Shown in pieces: positions 8,538 through 15,188 of a stretch of DNA of 64,000 bases; within the stretch, counting starts at the first letter, position 1, and each line of letters begins with the position of its first letter. The DNA is from Streptomyces sp. NBC_01465 (lineage in GTDB: Bacteria; Actinomycetota; Actinomycetes; Streptomycetales; Streptomycetaceae): positions 1-64,000 of the forward strand of contig NZ_CP109467.1 of NCBI RefSeq assembly GCF_036227325.1, given 5' to 3'. The position numbers and the translations under genes are program-made. The notes below the pieces were generated by a model, which saw nothing but the letters and a program-made list of their open reading frames with translations, was not told the DNA's origin and did no database searches.

Positions 8538-10442
8538 TTACGAGACGTAGCGGGCGAGGAAGCGATGTGATTCCAGGGTGTCGGGGTGGTCGGCGCCCAG
8601 GACGCGGGTCAGGTCGGTGATGAGGTCGGTGTACAGCTGGACGGTCTGCTCCCGGCCTCCGGTCTGCCCGACGTAGAAGGCGTGCTGGCGGCGTGCTTGC
8701 AGGGTGTAGGGGTGGTCGGGGCCGAGGGCACGGGTCAGTTCAGGGATGAGGTCGGTGTACAGCTGGACGGCCTGCTCCCGGCCTCTGGTCTGCCCGACGT
8801 TGAGGGCGTGATGGACGCGTGCTTGCAGGGTGTTGCGGTTGTCGGCGCCGAGGACGCGGGTCAGTTCAGGGATGAGGTCGGTGAACAGCCGCACGGCCAG
8901 CTCCCGGCCTCCGGTCTCCCCGATGTTGAAGGCGTGCTGGCGGCGTGCTTCCAGGGTGTTGCGGTTGTCGGCGCCGAGGACGCGGGTCAGGCGGGGGATG
9001 AGGTCGGTGTACAGATGGACGGCCTGCTCCCGGCCTCCGGTCTGCCCGACGTAGAAGGCGTGCTGGAGGCGTGCGGTCAGGGTGTTGGGGTGGTCGGCGC
9101 CGAGGATGCGGGTCAGGTCGGTGATGAGTCCGGTGAACAGCCGCACGGCCTGCTCCCGGCCTCTGATCTGCCCGACGTAGAAGGCGTGCACGCGGCGTGC
9201 GGTCAGGGTGTCGGGGTGGTCGGCGCCGAGGATGCGGGTCAGTTCAGGGATGAGGTCGGTGTACAGCTGGACGGCCTGCTCCCGGTCTCCGGTCTGCCCG
9301 ACGTTGAGGGCGTGATGGAGGTGTGCTTGCAGGGTGTTGGGGTGGTCGGGGCCGAGGGCGTAGGTCAGTTCAGGGATGAGGTCGGTGTACAGCTGGACGG
9401 CCTGCTCCCGGTCTCCGGTCTCCCCGATGTTGAAGGCGTGCTGGCGGCGTGTATCCAGGGTGCCAATTGGGCTGTCGGCGAGTGCGAAGGTGACCCGCCA
9501 GTCCTCGTCTGGGTTGTCTGGTGGCTTGTCCTGGACAACCTCGGCACTGGTCTCGTTGAGTTGGCTGGTCACGCGGGTCAGAGCGTCGTTGTCTTCGTCG
9601 TTGACCGCGCTGGCCCGGGCGAGGACGGCGTCGATGTCGTCGCCGTCTGGATCTGCTGATCTGGGCTGCTGGAACGACTCCTCGTACAGGGTGGGCAGCG
9701 TGTCGAGGGGTGAGGCGGGGTCACCGGCGCGCAGTCGGTCAAGTTCGTCGGTGAGCTGGCGCAGTTGGTCCGTTACGCGCACTGCGAGTTCCTCGGCCTG
9801 GCGCTGTTTTTCCTCCGCGCGCTGGAGTTCGGCGTGGGCGCGTTTCTCCTGCTCTTCGGCGCGGGCGAGCTTGCGCTCAGCGTTTTCCAGGGCCTCGCTG
9901 CGCGGCTGGGTGCGCAGCTGGTCGCGTTCCTGGGTGAGGTCGGCGACCCGACGGTCCAGTTGGCGGATCATGTTGATCAGGACCATGACGAGCTTGTCGG
10001 AGTTGTTCTTTGCCCGCTCGACCTCCGCCTGCTGCTCCAGCGAGCGGGTCAGCCGGTCATAGGTCTCCAGCTGGCGGACCTGCGCGGCGGCGAGCTCCAC
10101 CGCATACGCCGGACCAGACGCGGCAGGCGTTCCGGGGACGGTGCGAGGGGCGGGGCGCAGCGCCTTCTCCCGCAGGGCCAGTGCTTCTTCCCGGCGGCGC
10201 TCACGCAGCTCGGCGCGGACCGTTGACTTGATCAGGGCGGCGATGAACGTCTCGGTGGGGACTTTCCCGGCGAGGTAGACGCCGGTCTGCGCCTTGCTCA
10301 CGTGGATCTCGGCGCCGAGAGCGGCGAGGGTCTTGCCGCTCGCGTCCACGTGGCCGCGCAGTACGACGGCGAGCTGCCGGGCCGCGGGGTTCTCGGCGCG
10401 GATCGGGCCCCACGGCCTGCCACCGCCGGCTTTCGATGTCAC
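8538..10442 (-). CDS. HTH-coiled coil-TPR repeat protein
   Basis: A 634-residue protein. The N-terminal region (about 15-75) resembles an XRE-like DNA-binding domain (LAALGAEIHVSKAQTGVYL). A long coiled coil spans about 110-240 (YDRLTRSLEQQAEVERAKNN, then RAEEQEKRAHAELQRAEEKQ). The C-terminal part is seven 42-residue tetratricopeptide-type repeats of the kinesin-light-chain/TPR_12 style, each ending near GADHPDTL or GPDHPNTL. The repeats keep an exact 126-bp period. GTG at 10442 is the chosen start; a TTG 16 codons upstream is possible. No NTPase domain is present, so it is probably a regulatory scaffold. The coiled-coil half resembles the protein at 4034-5881. Confidence 0.8.
   Translation of the reverse strand: MTSKAGGGRPWGPIRAENPAARQLAVVLRGHVDASGKTLAALGAEIHVSKAQTGVYLAGKVPTETFIAALIKSTVRAELRERRREEALALREKALRPAPRTVPGTPAASGPAYAVELAAAQVRQLETYDRLTRSLEQQAEVERAKNNSDKLVMVLINMIRQLDRRVADLTQERDQLRTQPRSEALENAERKLARAEEQEKRAHAELQRAEEKQRQAEELAVRVTDQLRQLTDELDRLRAGDPASPLDTLPTLYEESFQQPRSADPDGDDIDAVLARASAVNDEDNDALTRVTSQLNETSAEVVQDKPPDNPDEDWRVTFALADSPIGTLDTRRQHAFNIGETGDREQAVQLYTDLIPELTYALGPDHPNTLQAHLHHALNVGQTGDREQAVQLYTDLIPELTRILGADHPDTLTARRVHAFYVGQIRGREQAVRLFTGLITDLTRILGADHPNTLTARLQHAFYVGQTGGREQAVHLYTDLIPRLTRVLGADNRNTLEARRQHAFNIGETGGRELAVRLFTDLIPELTRVLGADNRNTLQARVHHALNVGQTRGREQAVQLYTDLIPELTRALGPDHPYTLQARRQHAFYVGQTGGREQTVQLYTDLITDLTRVLGADHPDTLESHRFLARYVS
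8559..9440. repeat. Seven tandem 126-bp repeats inside the TPR gene
   Basis: Seven units begin at codons for HAF or HAL; the first and last start at 9440 and 8684, exactly six periods of 126 bp apart, with no indels. Each unit encodes a 42-residue TPR of the form HAFxxGxTGxREQAVxLYxD. The near-identity of the units at DNA level makes copy-number change by recombination likely. Confidence 0.85.
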
Positions 10443-10468
10443 GCGAGCCCCCGCCCCGGGGCTGTGTC

Positions 10469-10490
10469 TTGTCCGGGCTGTCCTGGACAA
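10469..10490. promoter_or_regulatory. TTGTCC/GGACAA inverted repeat upstream of the TPR gene
   Basis: TTGTCC at 10469-10474 pairs with GGACAA at 10485-10490, and a nested palindrome TGTCCTGGACA lies at 10479-10489. The motif recurs as the perfect palindrome TTGTCCTGGACAA inside the TPR gene at 9526-9538, and a further TTGTCCGG half-site lies near 10520. This pattern suggests binding by a dimeric regulator, possibly the TPR protein's own HTH domain. Confidence 0.4.
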
Positions 10491-10621
10491 AAGGCCCCTG
10501 GTCCGGAACTTACCTGCGTTGTCCGGCCCCTGACTCCCAGACGACCCAATCGATCCGCACAGTCACCTCCCATCAGCCGCCGGACGCACCGTCCCCGCAG
10601 CCCCCAATGGGGAGGCCCGCC

Positions 10622-10750
10622 ATGCACGACACCCTCAACACCGTCATCGAAGCGCTCAACGCCCTGACCGCGCTCGCCCAACTCGCCCTCGAACTCCACC
10701 GCGCCCGCAAGACCCAGCGCGACGACAGCGACCAGCACCACGAAGACTGA
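10622..10750 (+). CDS. Small amphipathic peptide (42 aa)
   Basis: A 42-residue ORF with an ATG at 10622 preceded by GGGGAGG at good spacing. The product (MHDTLNTVIEALNALTALAQ, then a basic/acidic tail) is predicted as one long amphipathic helix with a charged C-terminus. It is divergent from the TPR gene and ends about 65 bases before a strong hairpin terminator, which fits a real transcription unit. No homologue recognised. Confidence 0.5.
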   Translation: MHDTLNTVIEALNALTALAQLALELHRARKTQRDDSDQHHED

Positions 10751-10816
10751 CCGTCACCGGACCCTCTCCCCGAGGCCTCCCCGTCCCCAGCGACTACTGA
10801 CCTCAAGACGCGACGA

Positions 10817-10842
10817 AGCCCCGGACCTCTAGGTCCGGGGCT
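10817..10842. terminator. Strong bidirectional hairpin
   Basis: A 12-bp perfect stem, AGCCCCGGACCT and AGGTCCGGGGCT, with a 2-nt spacer. It lies between the small plus-strand gene ending at 10750 and the minus-strand gene ending at 10852, so it can serve both. Confidence 0.75.
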
Positions 10843-10851
10843 GCACGTGCG

Positions 10852-11052
10852 TCAGCGCCCAGTGCTGTCCGGGCTGTCGAGTAAGGGCTTCGCATAGGCG
10901 ACGGCTTCGTCAGGGTGCGTGGCCGTGCGGAGCTTGACCCACGCGGCGTTGTGATCGATGCCCGTCAAACGGGAAAGCCGCCTGGCCTGCCAGGAAGTGA
11001 TGGGAGAGAAGATCCAGCGACGCTTGGCGAGTTGATTCATGCGGCGATCCAT
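10852..11052 (-). CDS. Small hypothetical protein (66 aa)
   Basis: The product contains MNQLAKRRWIFSPITSWQ, ARRLSRLTGIDHNAAW and HPDEAVAYAKPLLDS. It is predicted helical, perhaps a small DNA- or protein-binding module, with no membrane segment. GGTGAGGG precedes the ATG at 11052 but very closely; an ATG four codons downstream (11040) is equally possible. It shares the hairpin terminator at 10817-10842 with the opposite gene. Confidence 0.5.
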   Translation of the reverse strand: MDRRMNQLAKRRWIFSPITSWQARRLSRLTGIDHNAAWVKLRTATHPDEAVAYAKPLLDSPDSTGR

Positions 11053-11233
11053 ACCCTCACCACACGCCACCGACCGTCAGCCGTCGGACCGGCGTACCCG
11101 GTCATCTACCGATAGACCAACCGGTCCATCGATCGATCCTCGTGCAGATCGATACTGCGAAGCAGCGATCCCTACGTAGATCCCTATCGAGCTGTATTGC
11201 TACCTCCCTGCCTACTCGATCTCCGCAGGTTGC

Positions 11234-11491
11234 TCAGCGATCACCGGGATCGGTCGCGGGCGGGGATGCGCGGCTGAGGTGTTCACGGTGGCGGCGCCGA
11301 TCGCGCCACCACTCAAGGCGGTCCTGGGAGTTCTGCGGGAAGACCGACTGCAGCATCAGAGCCATGGCGCCGGGCAGGGTCGCGACCAGGAGAGCCCACC
11401 AAGGTGCTCCGGAGACGGCAAGGGCCGCGGGCGGCACGGAAGACGCTGCGCTGATGCCCAGCAGAGCTGTGGCGCGATGGCGTTGAGGCAT
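11234..11491 (-). CDS. Small membrane protein, paralogue of the 3.6 kb gene
   Basis: An 85-residue protein with hydrophobic segments around VPPAALAVSGAPWWALLVA and GAMALMLQSVFP and a charged tail (RLEWWRDRRRHREHL). It aligns end to end with the product of 3627-3887, sharing SGAPWW, LPGA, PQNS and RLEWWRDRR. The start at 11491 is set by that alignment. An ATG 15 codons upstream, preceded by GGTGAAG, is an alternative and has the better ribosome site. Function is unknown. Confidence 0.65.
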   Translation of the reverse strand: MPQRHRATALLGISAASSVPPAALAVSGAPWWALLVATLPGAMALMLQSVFPQNSQDRLEWWRDRRRHREHLSRASPPATDPGDR

Positions 11492-11861
11492 GACGACGTC
11501 CAAAGAAGAGATCTCTGGACAGGTCAGGAGCTCCATCTTCACCGATGGCGACACATGGCGCGGCAGGTTTGGCCAATTCAGGCGGACGGCATCCCCGTCG
11601 CTCGCTGGAAAGCAGCCCCGGCGCGGGGGTCTGCGTCTTCGCTCAGCCATCTCCACCCATGCTGAGTAGTTCAAGCACGGCAGGACGTCCTCGAAGTGAC
11701 GTCCTCTCGGTGGCATGACTGGTCTGGCTGCCTGGTGCGATACCCCCAGCGCGCCTGCGGCTCTTCCCAGCGGCCTGTGTCGTGTGTACGCAGATGCGGC
11801 AGGCGGTTGTTGCGAATAGGCGCGCTGCCGTACTCTGTATACGGAGGCGTCGTTTCGACGG
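11492..11861. other. Intergenic region
   Basis: No convincing gene. The last ~60 bases before the next gene contain a small inverted repeat (CCGTA...TACGG at about 11828-11845) in a locally AT-richer context. It could be a promoter/operator for the 11862 gene, but no consensus promoter is clear. Confidence 0.35.
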
Positions 11862-12668
11862 ATGGGAGTGGTGGTGGCTGAGTCTGCAGGGTCCCCTACT
11901 GTCCGCCCCTGGCCGGTCGTGGAGTGGAGGGATGTCCTCAGTGCCTACACGCCAACGGATCCGCCGACAGAGGCGCGTCTGCGTACGTTGCGTCGCAATG
12001 CCATCGTTTCGGAGGGCGTCCAGGGTCTGCTCAAAGCTCACACGGGCCGCTTCAGTGGAAAGCTGTCCCTCTTTTGCGAGCTGAACCTTGACGCGGCTGT
12101 GTTGTCACGCCGCGGACTGGCCGATCTCGCAGGGCAGTACCGTGCCGCAGCCAGCGGCCTGGAGGAGGGCCTGCAGCGGCTGCTTGTCGAGCACAGCGTG
12201 CAGATAGCCGAACTCATCCGCCCCACCGAACCCCGCAGGCGTGAAGCCTGGCGGGTTCTGGCGCAGTTCAGCGAGGCAGTCGCCGCGGCCCGCGAGCACC
12301 TTCAACCGGTCCCTGGCGAGGATGCCGTGCCAGGAATCCTTGAGGCGCGCATGGGGCAGTGGGTGCGCTTCGTCGCTTCCACCGGAACAGGCCGCTACGA
12401 CGTGCCCTGGCAGATGGTCCGCTCCGCGGACCTCTCGGTCGGTGATCCCGCCGTCCTCTTCCGCGAGCTGCTGCCCAATGGCAACGCGGTCCTGCGTCTG
12501 CAGGCCGGCCTCGACATGAGCCAGGCCGAGCAGGCCGATGAGGGCGACGAAGCGCTGCACCCTCTCGAGGCGCGGGCGTTGCGTCGTTCCCAGTCGCCTG
12601 CCGCCAGAAAAGCTCTCCTGGCCTCTCTGGAGGAAGAGGAGCCGCTGGTGAGGCGGGTGCTGGGGTGA
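11862..12668 (+). CDS. Hypothetical protein coupled to a GNAT gene
   Basis: A 268-residue soluble protein, mostly helical. Recognisable stretches are ARLRTLRRNAIVSEGVQGLL, LFCELNLDAAVLSRRGLADL and AWRVLAQFSEAVAAAREHL. The C-terminus is acidic and ends EEEEPLVRRVLG. No catalytic motif or known fold is recognised. Its stop overlaps the GTG of the acetyltransferase gene by 4 bases (GTGA), so the two are translated together. The exact start is uncertain: ATG 11862 or the GTGs three to four codons later, which follow GGGAG. Confidence 0.65.
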   Translation: MGVVVAESAGSPTVRPWPVVEWRDVLSAYTPTDPPTEARLRTLRRNAIVSEGVQGLLKAHTGRFSGKLSLFCELNLDAAVLSRRGLADLAGQYRAAASGLEEGLQRLLVEHSVQIAELIRPTEPRRREAWRVLAQFSEAVAAAREHLQPVPGEDAVPGILEARMGQWVRFVASTGTGRYDVPWQMVRSADLSVGDPAVLFRELLPNGNAVLRLQAGLDMSQAEQADEGDEALHPLEARALRRSQSPAARKALLASLEEEEPLVRRVLG

Positions 12669-13204
12669 GCGATGTCCGGTGGCATCCTGCGACCCGAGCG
12701 GACCGGCAGGCGCTGCAGCACTTCACCTGTTGTCCCGACACCGACCATCCGCGCAAGGACGCCTGCGAGCAGCCCTGGGCCCACGAGGTCCAGGGCTATC
12801 TGCGTCAGCATGCGCTGCCCTGGTGTCTGCGCAACCCTCCGGCGCGTGACCAGCGGCTGCTTCTGCTGGAAGACGGGCCTGCGCTGGTGGGGGCTGCTGT
12901 GCACGCGCTGACCGATGAGGACGACCCGCAGGGGGTGCGTGATCGGGCCATCGTCGTCTACGCCGTCGCGCTTGCTTATCAGGGCAAGGAGCTCTCCGAC
13001 GGGGGGCGAGCTTCCCATGCCGTGTTGGACGCGGTGGTCGAGGACGCCGTCTCCCGCCACGAAGAGGGTGCCTTCATCGTCCTGAATGCCCTGGTGGATC
13101 CGTCCAACGTTTCCTCCAGCGCCTGTCTGCGCAGGTACGGGCTACTCCCCCGCGGGCGCGACGAATCCGGAGAGTTCATCCTCCACAGCGGCAGAATCAG
13201 CTGA
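12665..13204 (+). CDS. GNAT-like N-acetyltransferase
   Basis: A 179-residue protein with GNAT-fold features: a central beta region (LLLLEDGPALVGAAVHAL), a helix after a motif-A-like segment (VYAVALAYQGKELSDGGRAS) and the C-terminal INALVDPSN...ACLRRYG pattern typical of the last GNAT strand (here VLNALVDPSNVSSSACLRRYG, split across residues ~140-163). It would acetylate an unknown acceptor with acetyl-CoA. It overlaps the upstream gene by 4 bases. GNAT enzymes in coupled pairs on accessory DNA are sometimes toxins, but the 268-residue partner is long for an antitoxin, so a modification pair is just as likely. Confidence 0.65.
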   Translation: MSDVRWHPATRADRQALQHFTCCPDTDHPRKDACEQPWAHEVQGYLRQHALPWCLRNPPARDQRLLLLEDGPALVGAAVHALTDEDDPQGVRDRAIVVYAVALAYQGKELSDGGRASHAVLDAVVEDAVSRHEEGAFIVLNALVDPSNVSSSACLRRYGLLPRGRDESGEFILHSGRIS

Positions 13205-13517
13205 GCCACAACCCCACCCTGCAGCTGGGCGTGGGAGGGCATGAGGACCACGGCCCACCGGGGGCCTCTCCCTGTCCGAGCGTGCGCCTCTGCCTCACTG
13301 TGCAGGTGGTCGCGTAGCTGGATCACCCTCACTGCGCTCACCCAGCTGAGCCGAGTGTGACTGAGTCTTTTCGTTGGCCGGTTGAGCGCTTCGCGATACG
13401 GCCTTTGCAGATGACAGGGCTCGGGCGTGGCAGGAGCCAGGCTGGGAAAACGAATCGACGGCCCTGCGCTCCACAGGCGAGGATGCGGGACTATCGCTCA
13501 CCCTGCCCGGAGGGCCC
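13205..13517. other. Intergenic region
   Basis: No convincing gene. A short imperfect hairpin just after the GNAT stop may act as terminator. The last ~20 bases hold the ribosome site of the next gene. Nothing else stands out. Confidence 0.35.
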
Positions 13518-13961
13518 GTGGGATCCAGAGATGCCGACATTGACTTCACTTTCACGTCCCCGACCACCGTGCGGGCCGTTGTGGACACCCTCGCCGGGGC
13601 GGGCTGGTCCGCGGTCCTGCAGCCTGGGGGCGTTGCGTACATGCTCAACGATGCGGACGACATGTACGACTGGCACGACAGCGCGCCCGACGGCATCGGC
13701 GAGGTAGTAACGCTGCTGGATGCGCCGGAGAACCTGCCCTACGCGGTGGCCCTCAACGTCTACCACCGGGAAGCGGGGACAGGCGGCATGCTCATGTTCC
13801 TGCCTGGCCGCACGGACGTCTCCTTCGTGCCCACCATCGACCGTCGCCGCATCCCGGCGGCGCCGGAATTTACCGACCTCGCCTGGTACCTGCATGCCCT
13901 TGTCCCGCCCCTCGTCCCGGCAGGGCTCGAAGGGTACAAAGCCACAGAGATCCGGTACTAA
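13518..13961 (+). CDS. Hypothetical protein (147 aa)
   Basis: Starts at GTG 13518 behind a good GGAGG. The product has alternating strands and helices: DIDFTFTSPTTVRAVVDTL, GGVAYMLNDADDMYDWHDS and MLMFLPGRTDVSFVPTID. It ends FTDLAWYLHALVPPL...GLEGYKATEI. The fold resembles small immunity- or SUKH-like proteins, but I cannot assign a family with confidence. The IS5-type transposase remnant directly follows it. Confidence 0.6.
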   Translation: MGSRDADIDFTFTSPTTVRAVVDTLAGAGWSAVLQPGGVAYMLNDADDMYDWHDSAPDGIGEVVTLLDAPENLPYAVALNVYHREAGTGGMLMFLPGRTDVSFVPTIDRRRIPAAPEFTDLAWYLHALVPPLVPAGLEGYKATEIRY

Positions 13962-14020
13962 CAACGCCGGCTCAACTCAGCTCAGCCCCCAGCAACAGGC
14001 GCTACACCCATCGTCTTTGC

Positions 14021-14281
14021 CGCGAGTACCTACAACGTCGCGGCATCCCACACACGATCCCGGAGAAGACCGGCAGCCAAGCCGCCCGTCTGCGCAAAGG
14101 CTCACGCGGTGGACGGCCACCCGGCTTCGACGAGGACCGCTACAAGAAGCGCAACACCGTCGAACGGGCCATCAACAAGCTCAAGAACCACCGAGCTGTG
14201 GCCACGCGCTACGACAAGCGCGGCGACGTCTTTCTCGGCACCGTCACCGCAGCCGCGCTCGTCATCTGGCTCCGGACCTGA
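14021..14281 (+). pseudogene. IS5-family transposase, C-terminal remnant
   Basis: An 87-codon open segment ending in TGA encodes the tail of an IS5-group DDE transposase: REYLQRRGIPHTIPEK, then GRPPGFDEDRYKKRNTVERA, INKLKNHRAVATRYDK and a final VTAAALVIWLRT. The catalytic glutamate region (YKKRNTVERAINKLK) is present, but the N-terminal DDE residues and a start codon are missing. No matching terminal inverted repeats were found. It is a relic of an old insertion between the 13518 gene and the immunity-like gene. Confidence 0.8.
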
Positions 14282-14288
14282 GGCCGTT

Positions 14289-14516
14289 TCACAGTGCGAA
14301 CGGCTGGTATGCCAGAGCCCGGTCAACCACCTCCGCAGCGGTTGGCTCCTGCCCGTCCTTGGGCCAGAAGATCAGACCGGATACGTAGCCAGTCGGGCAG
14401 GCGAGAGCTCTGTCGAGCCGGTCCAGCACCCGGGCCATCTCGTCCTCGTCGCACTCAACGTCCATGACCTTCTGCACCAGCGTGATCGCCGTCTCGCGAG
14501 TCATCGGCAACTGCAC
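14289..14516 (-). CDS. Bacteriocin (colicin E type) immunity-like protein
   Basis: A 75-residue acidic protein. The core MTRETAITLVQKVMDVECDE followed by CPTGYVSGLIFWP and TAAEVVDRALAYQP follows the layout of DNase-colicin immunity proteins: N-terminal helices, then an H/CPxGSDLIYWP-like strand and a last helix. Such proteins bind and block a nuclease toxin. No toxin gene is next to it, so it is either an orphan immunity gene or serves a distant locus. Start is GTG 14516 or ATG 14504 four codons on. The family assignment is from the motif pattern only. Confidence 0.6.
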   Translation of the reverse strand: MQLPMTRETAITLVQKVMDVECDEDEMARVLDRLDRALACPTGYVSGLIFWPKDGQEPTAAEVVDRALAYQPFAL

Positions 14517-14621
14517 CCACCCTTCATGAGCAGCAGCACCCTACTGAGTCACATGATCGGCCGGACAGCTCCCAGGACGCCCAGTCACACCGAGAGACCA
14601 TCGATGTCACCGTCGCGGCCG

Positions 14622-15179
14622 TCACAAACCGAGCTCGATGTAGTCGATGTCGGTGAGTTCGACTTGGAGTCCGGCGGCGCGGCGGCCGCGGTCTTTGAAG
14701 TAGACCTCTTGGAGTGCTTCGGCGGCGATGTTCTGGAGCTGTTGTTCGGTGGCTCCTTGCTCCTGGGCGGTGAAGAGGCGGGCGGCGTAGGTCGGGGGAA
14801 GGTGCTGGGCGATGAGGCGCAGGCGTCCGTCGTCGGTGGTGCCTGGTGCTGCGGTGAATCCGAACCGGGCCCGGGTTTCGATCGTGATGCCGCCTGCTGT
14901 TGCGGCCTTCTTCTTGGCCCTGGCTCTCACGCGGGGCTGCCATTTCTTGCGGACCTCCCCCGACAGGCGGGTGGCGAGGTCCTTGCGGGGCCGCTTGAGG
15001 GTGCCTTTGAGGTAGCGCTCCACGGTGCGCTGTGAGATGCCCAGGAGCTGCGCTACGGCTTGGGTGGAGCCGGAGTTCTGCTTGACGAGGTAGCGCATCT
15101 GCGCGCCGGCGCTTTGGGGGATCGGCCGGGTCGCGGTGCCCGCGATGGCCTTGTCGAGGCTGTCGCCCAGGATGCCCAT
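14622..15179 (-). CDS. Terminal protein Tpg
   Basis: A 185-residue telomere terminal protein. Tpg primes the end-patching DNA synthesis of linear Streptomyces replicons and stays covalently attached to the 5' ends. Recognised by MGILGDSLDKAIAGTATRP, the HTH LLGISQRTVERYLKG, the basic stretch KWQPRVRARAKKKAA and the hallmark ETRARFGFTAAPGTTDD, followed by LPPTYAARLF and a final TDIDY. Residue 114 is a threonine in APGT; Thr114 is the reported deoxynucleotide-linked residue in S. coelicolor Tpg. It starts 9 bases after the tap stop, in the usual tap-tpg operon order. A full-length, intact gene. Confidence 0.95.
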   Translation of the reverse strand: MGILGDSLDKAIAGTATRPIPQSAGAQMRYLVKQNSGSTQAVAQLLGISQRTVERYLKGTLKRPRKDLATRLSGEVRKKWQPRVRARAKKKAATAGGITIETRARFGFTAAPGTTDDGRLRLIAQHLPPTYAARLFTAQEQGATEQQLQNIAAEALQEVYFKDRGRRAAGLQVELTDIDYIELGL

Positions 15180-15188
15180 CTCGGTGTC

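Noticed and set aside
14281-14620. Complete insertion sequence around the transposase remnant
   Set aside because: No inverted terminal repeats or target duplications; only the C-terminal third of the transposase remains.
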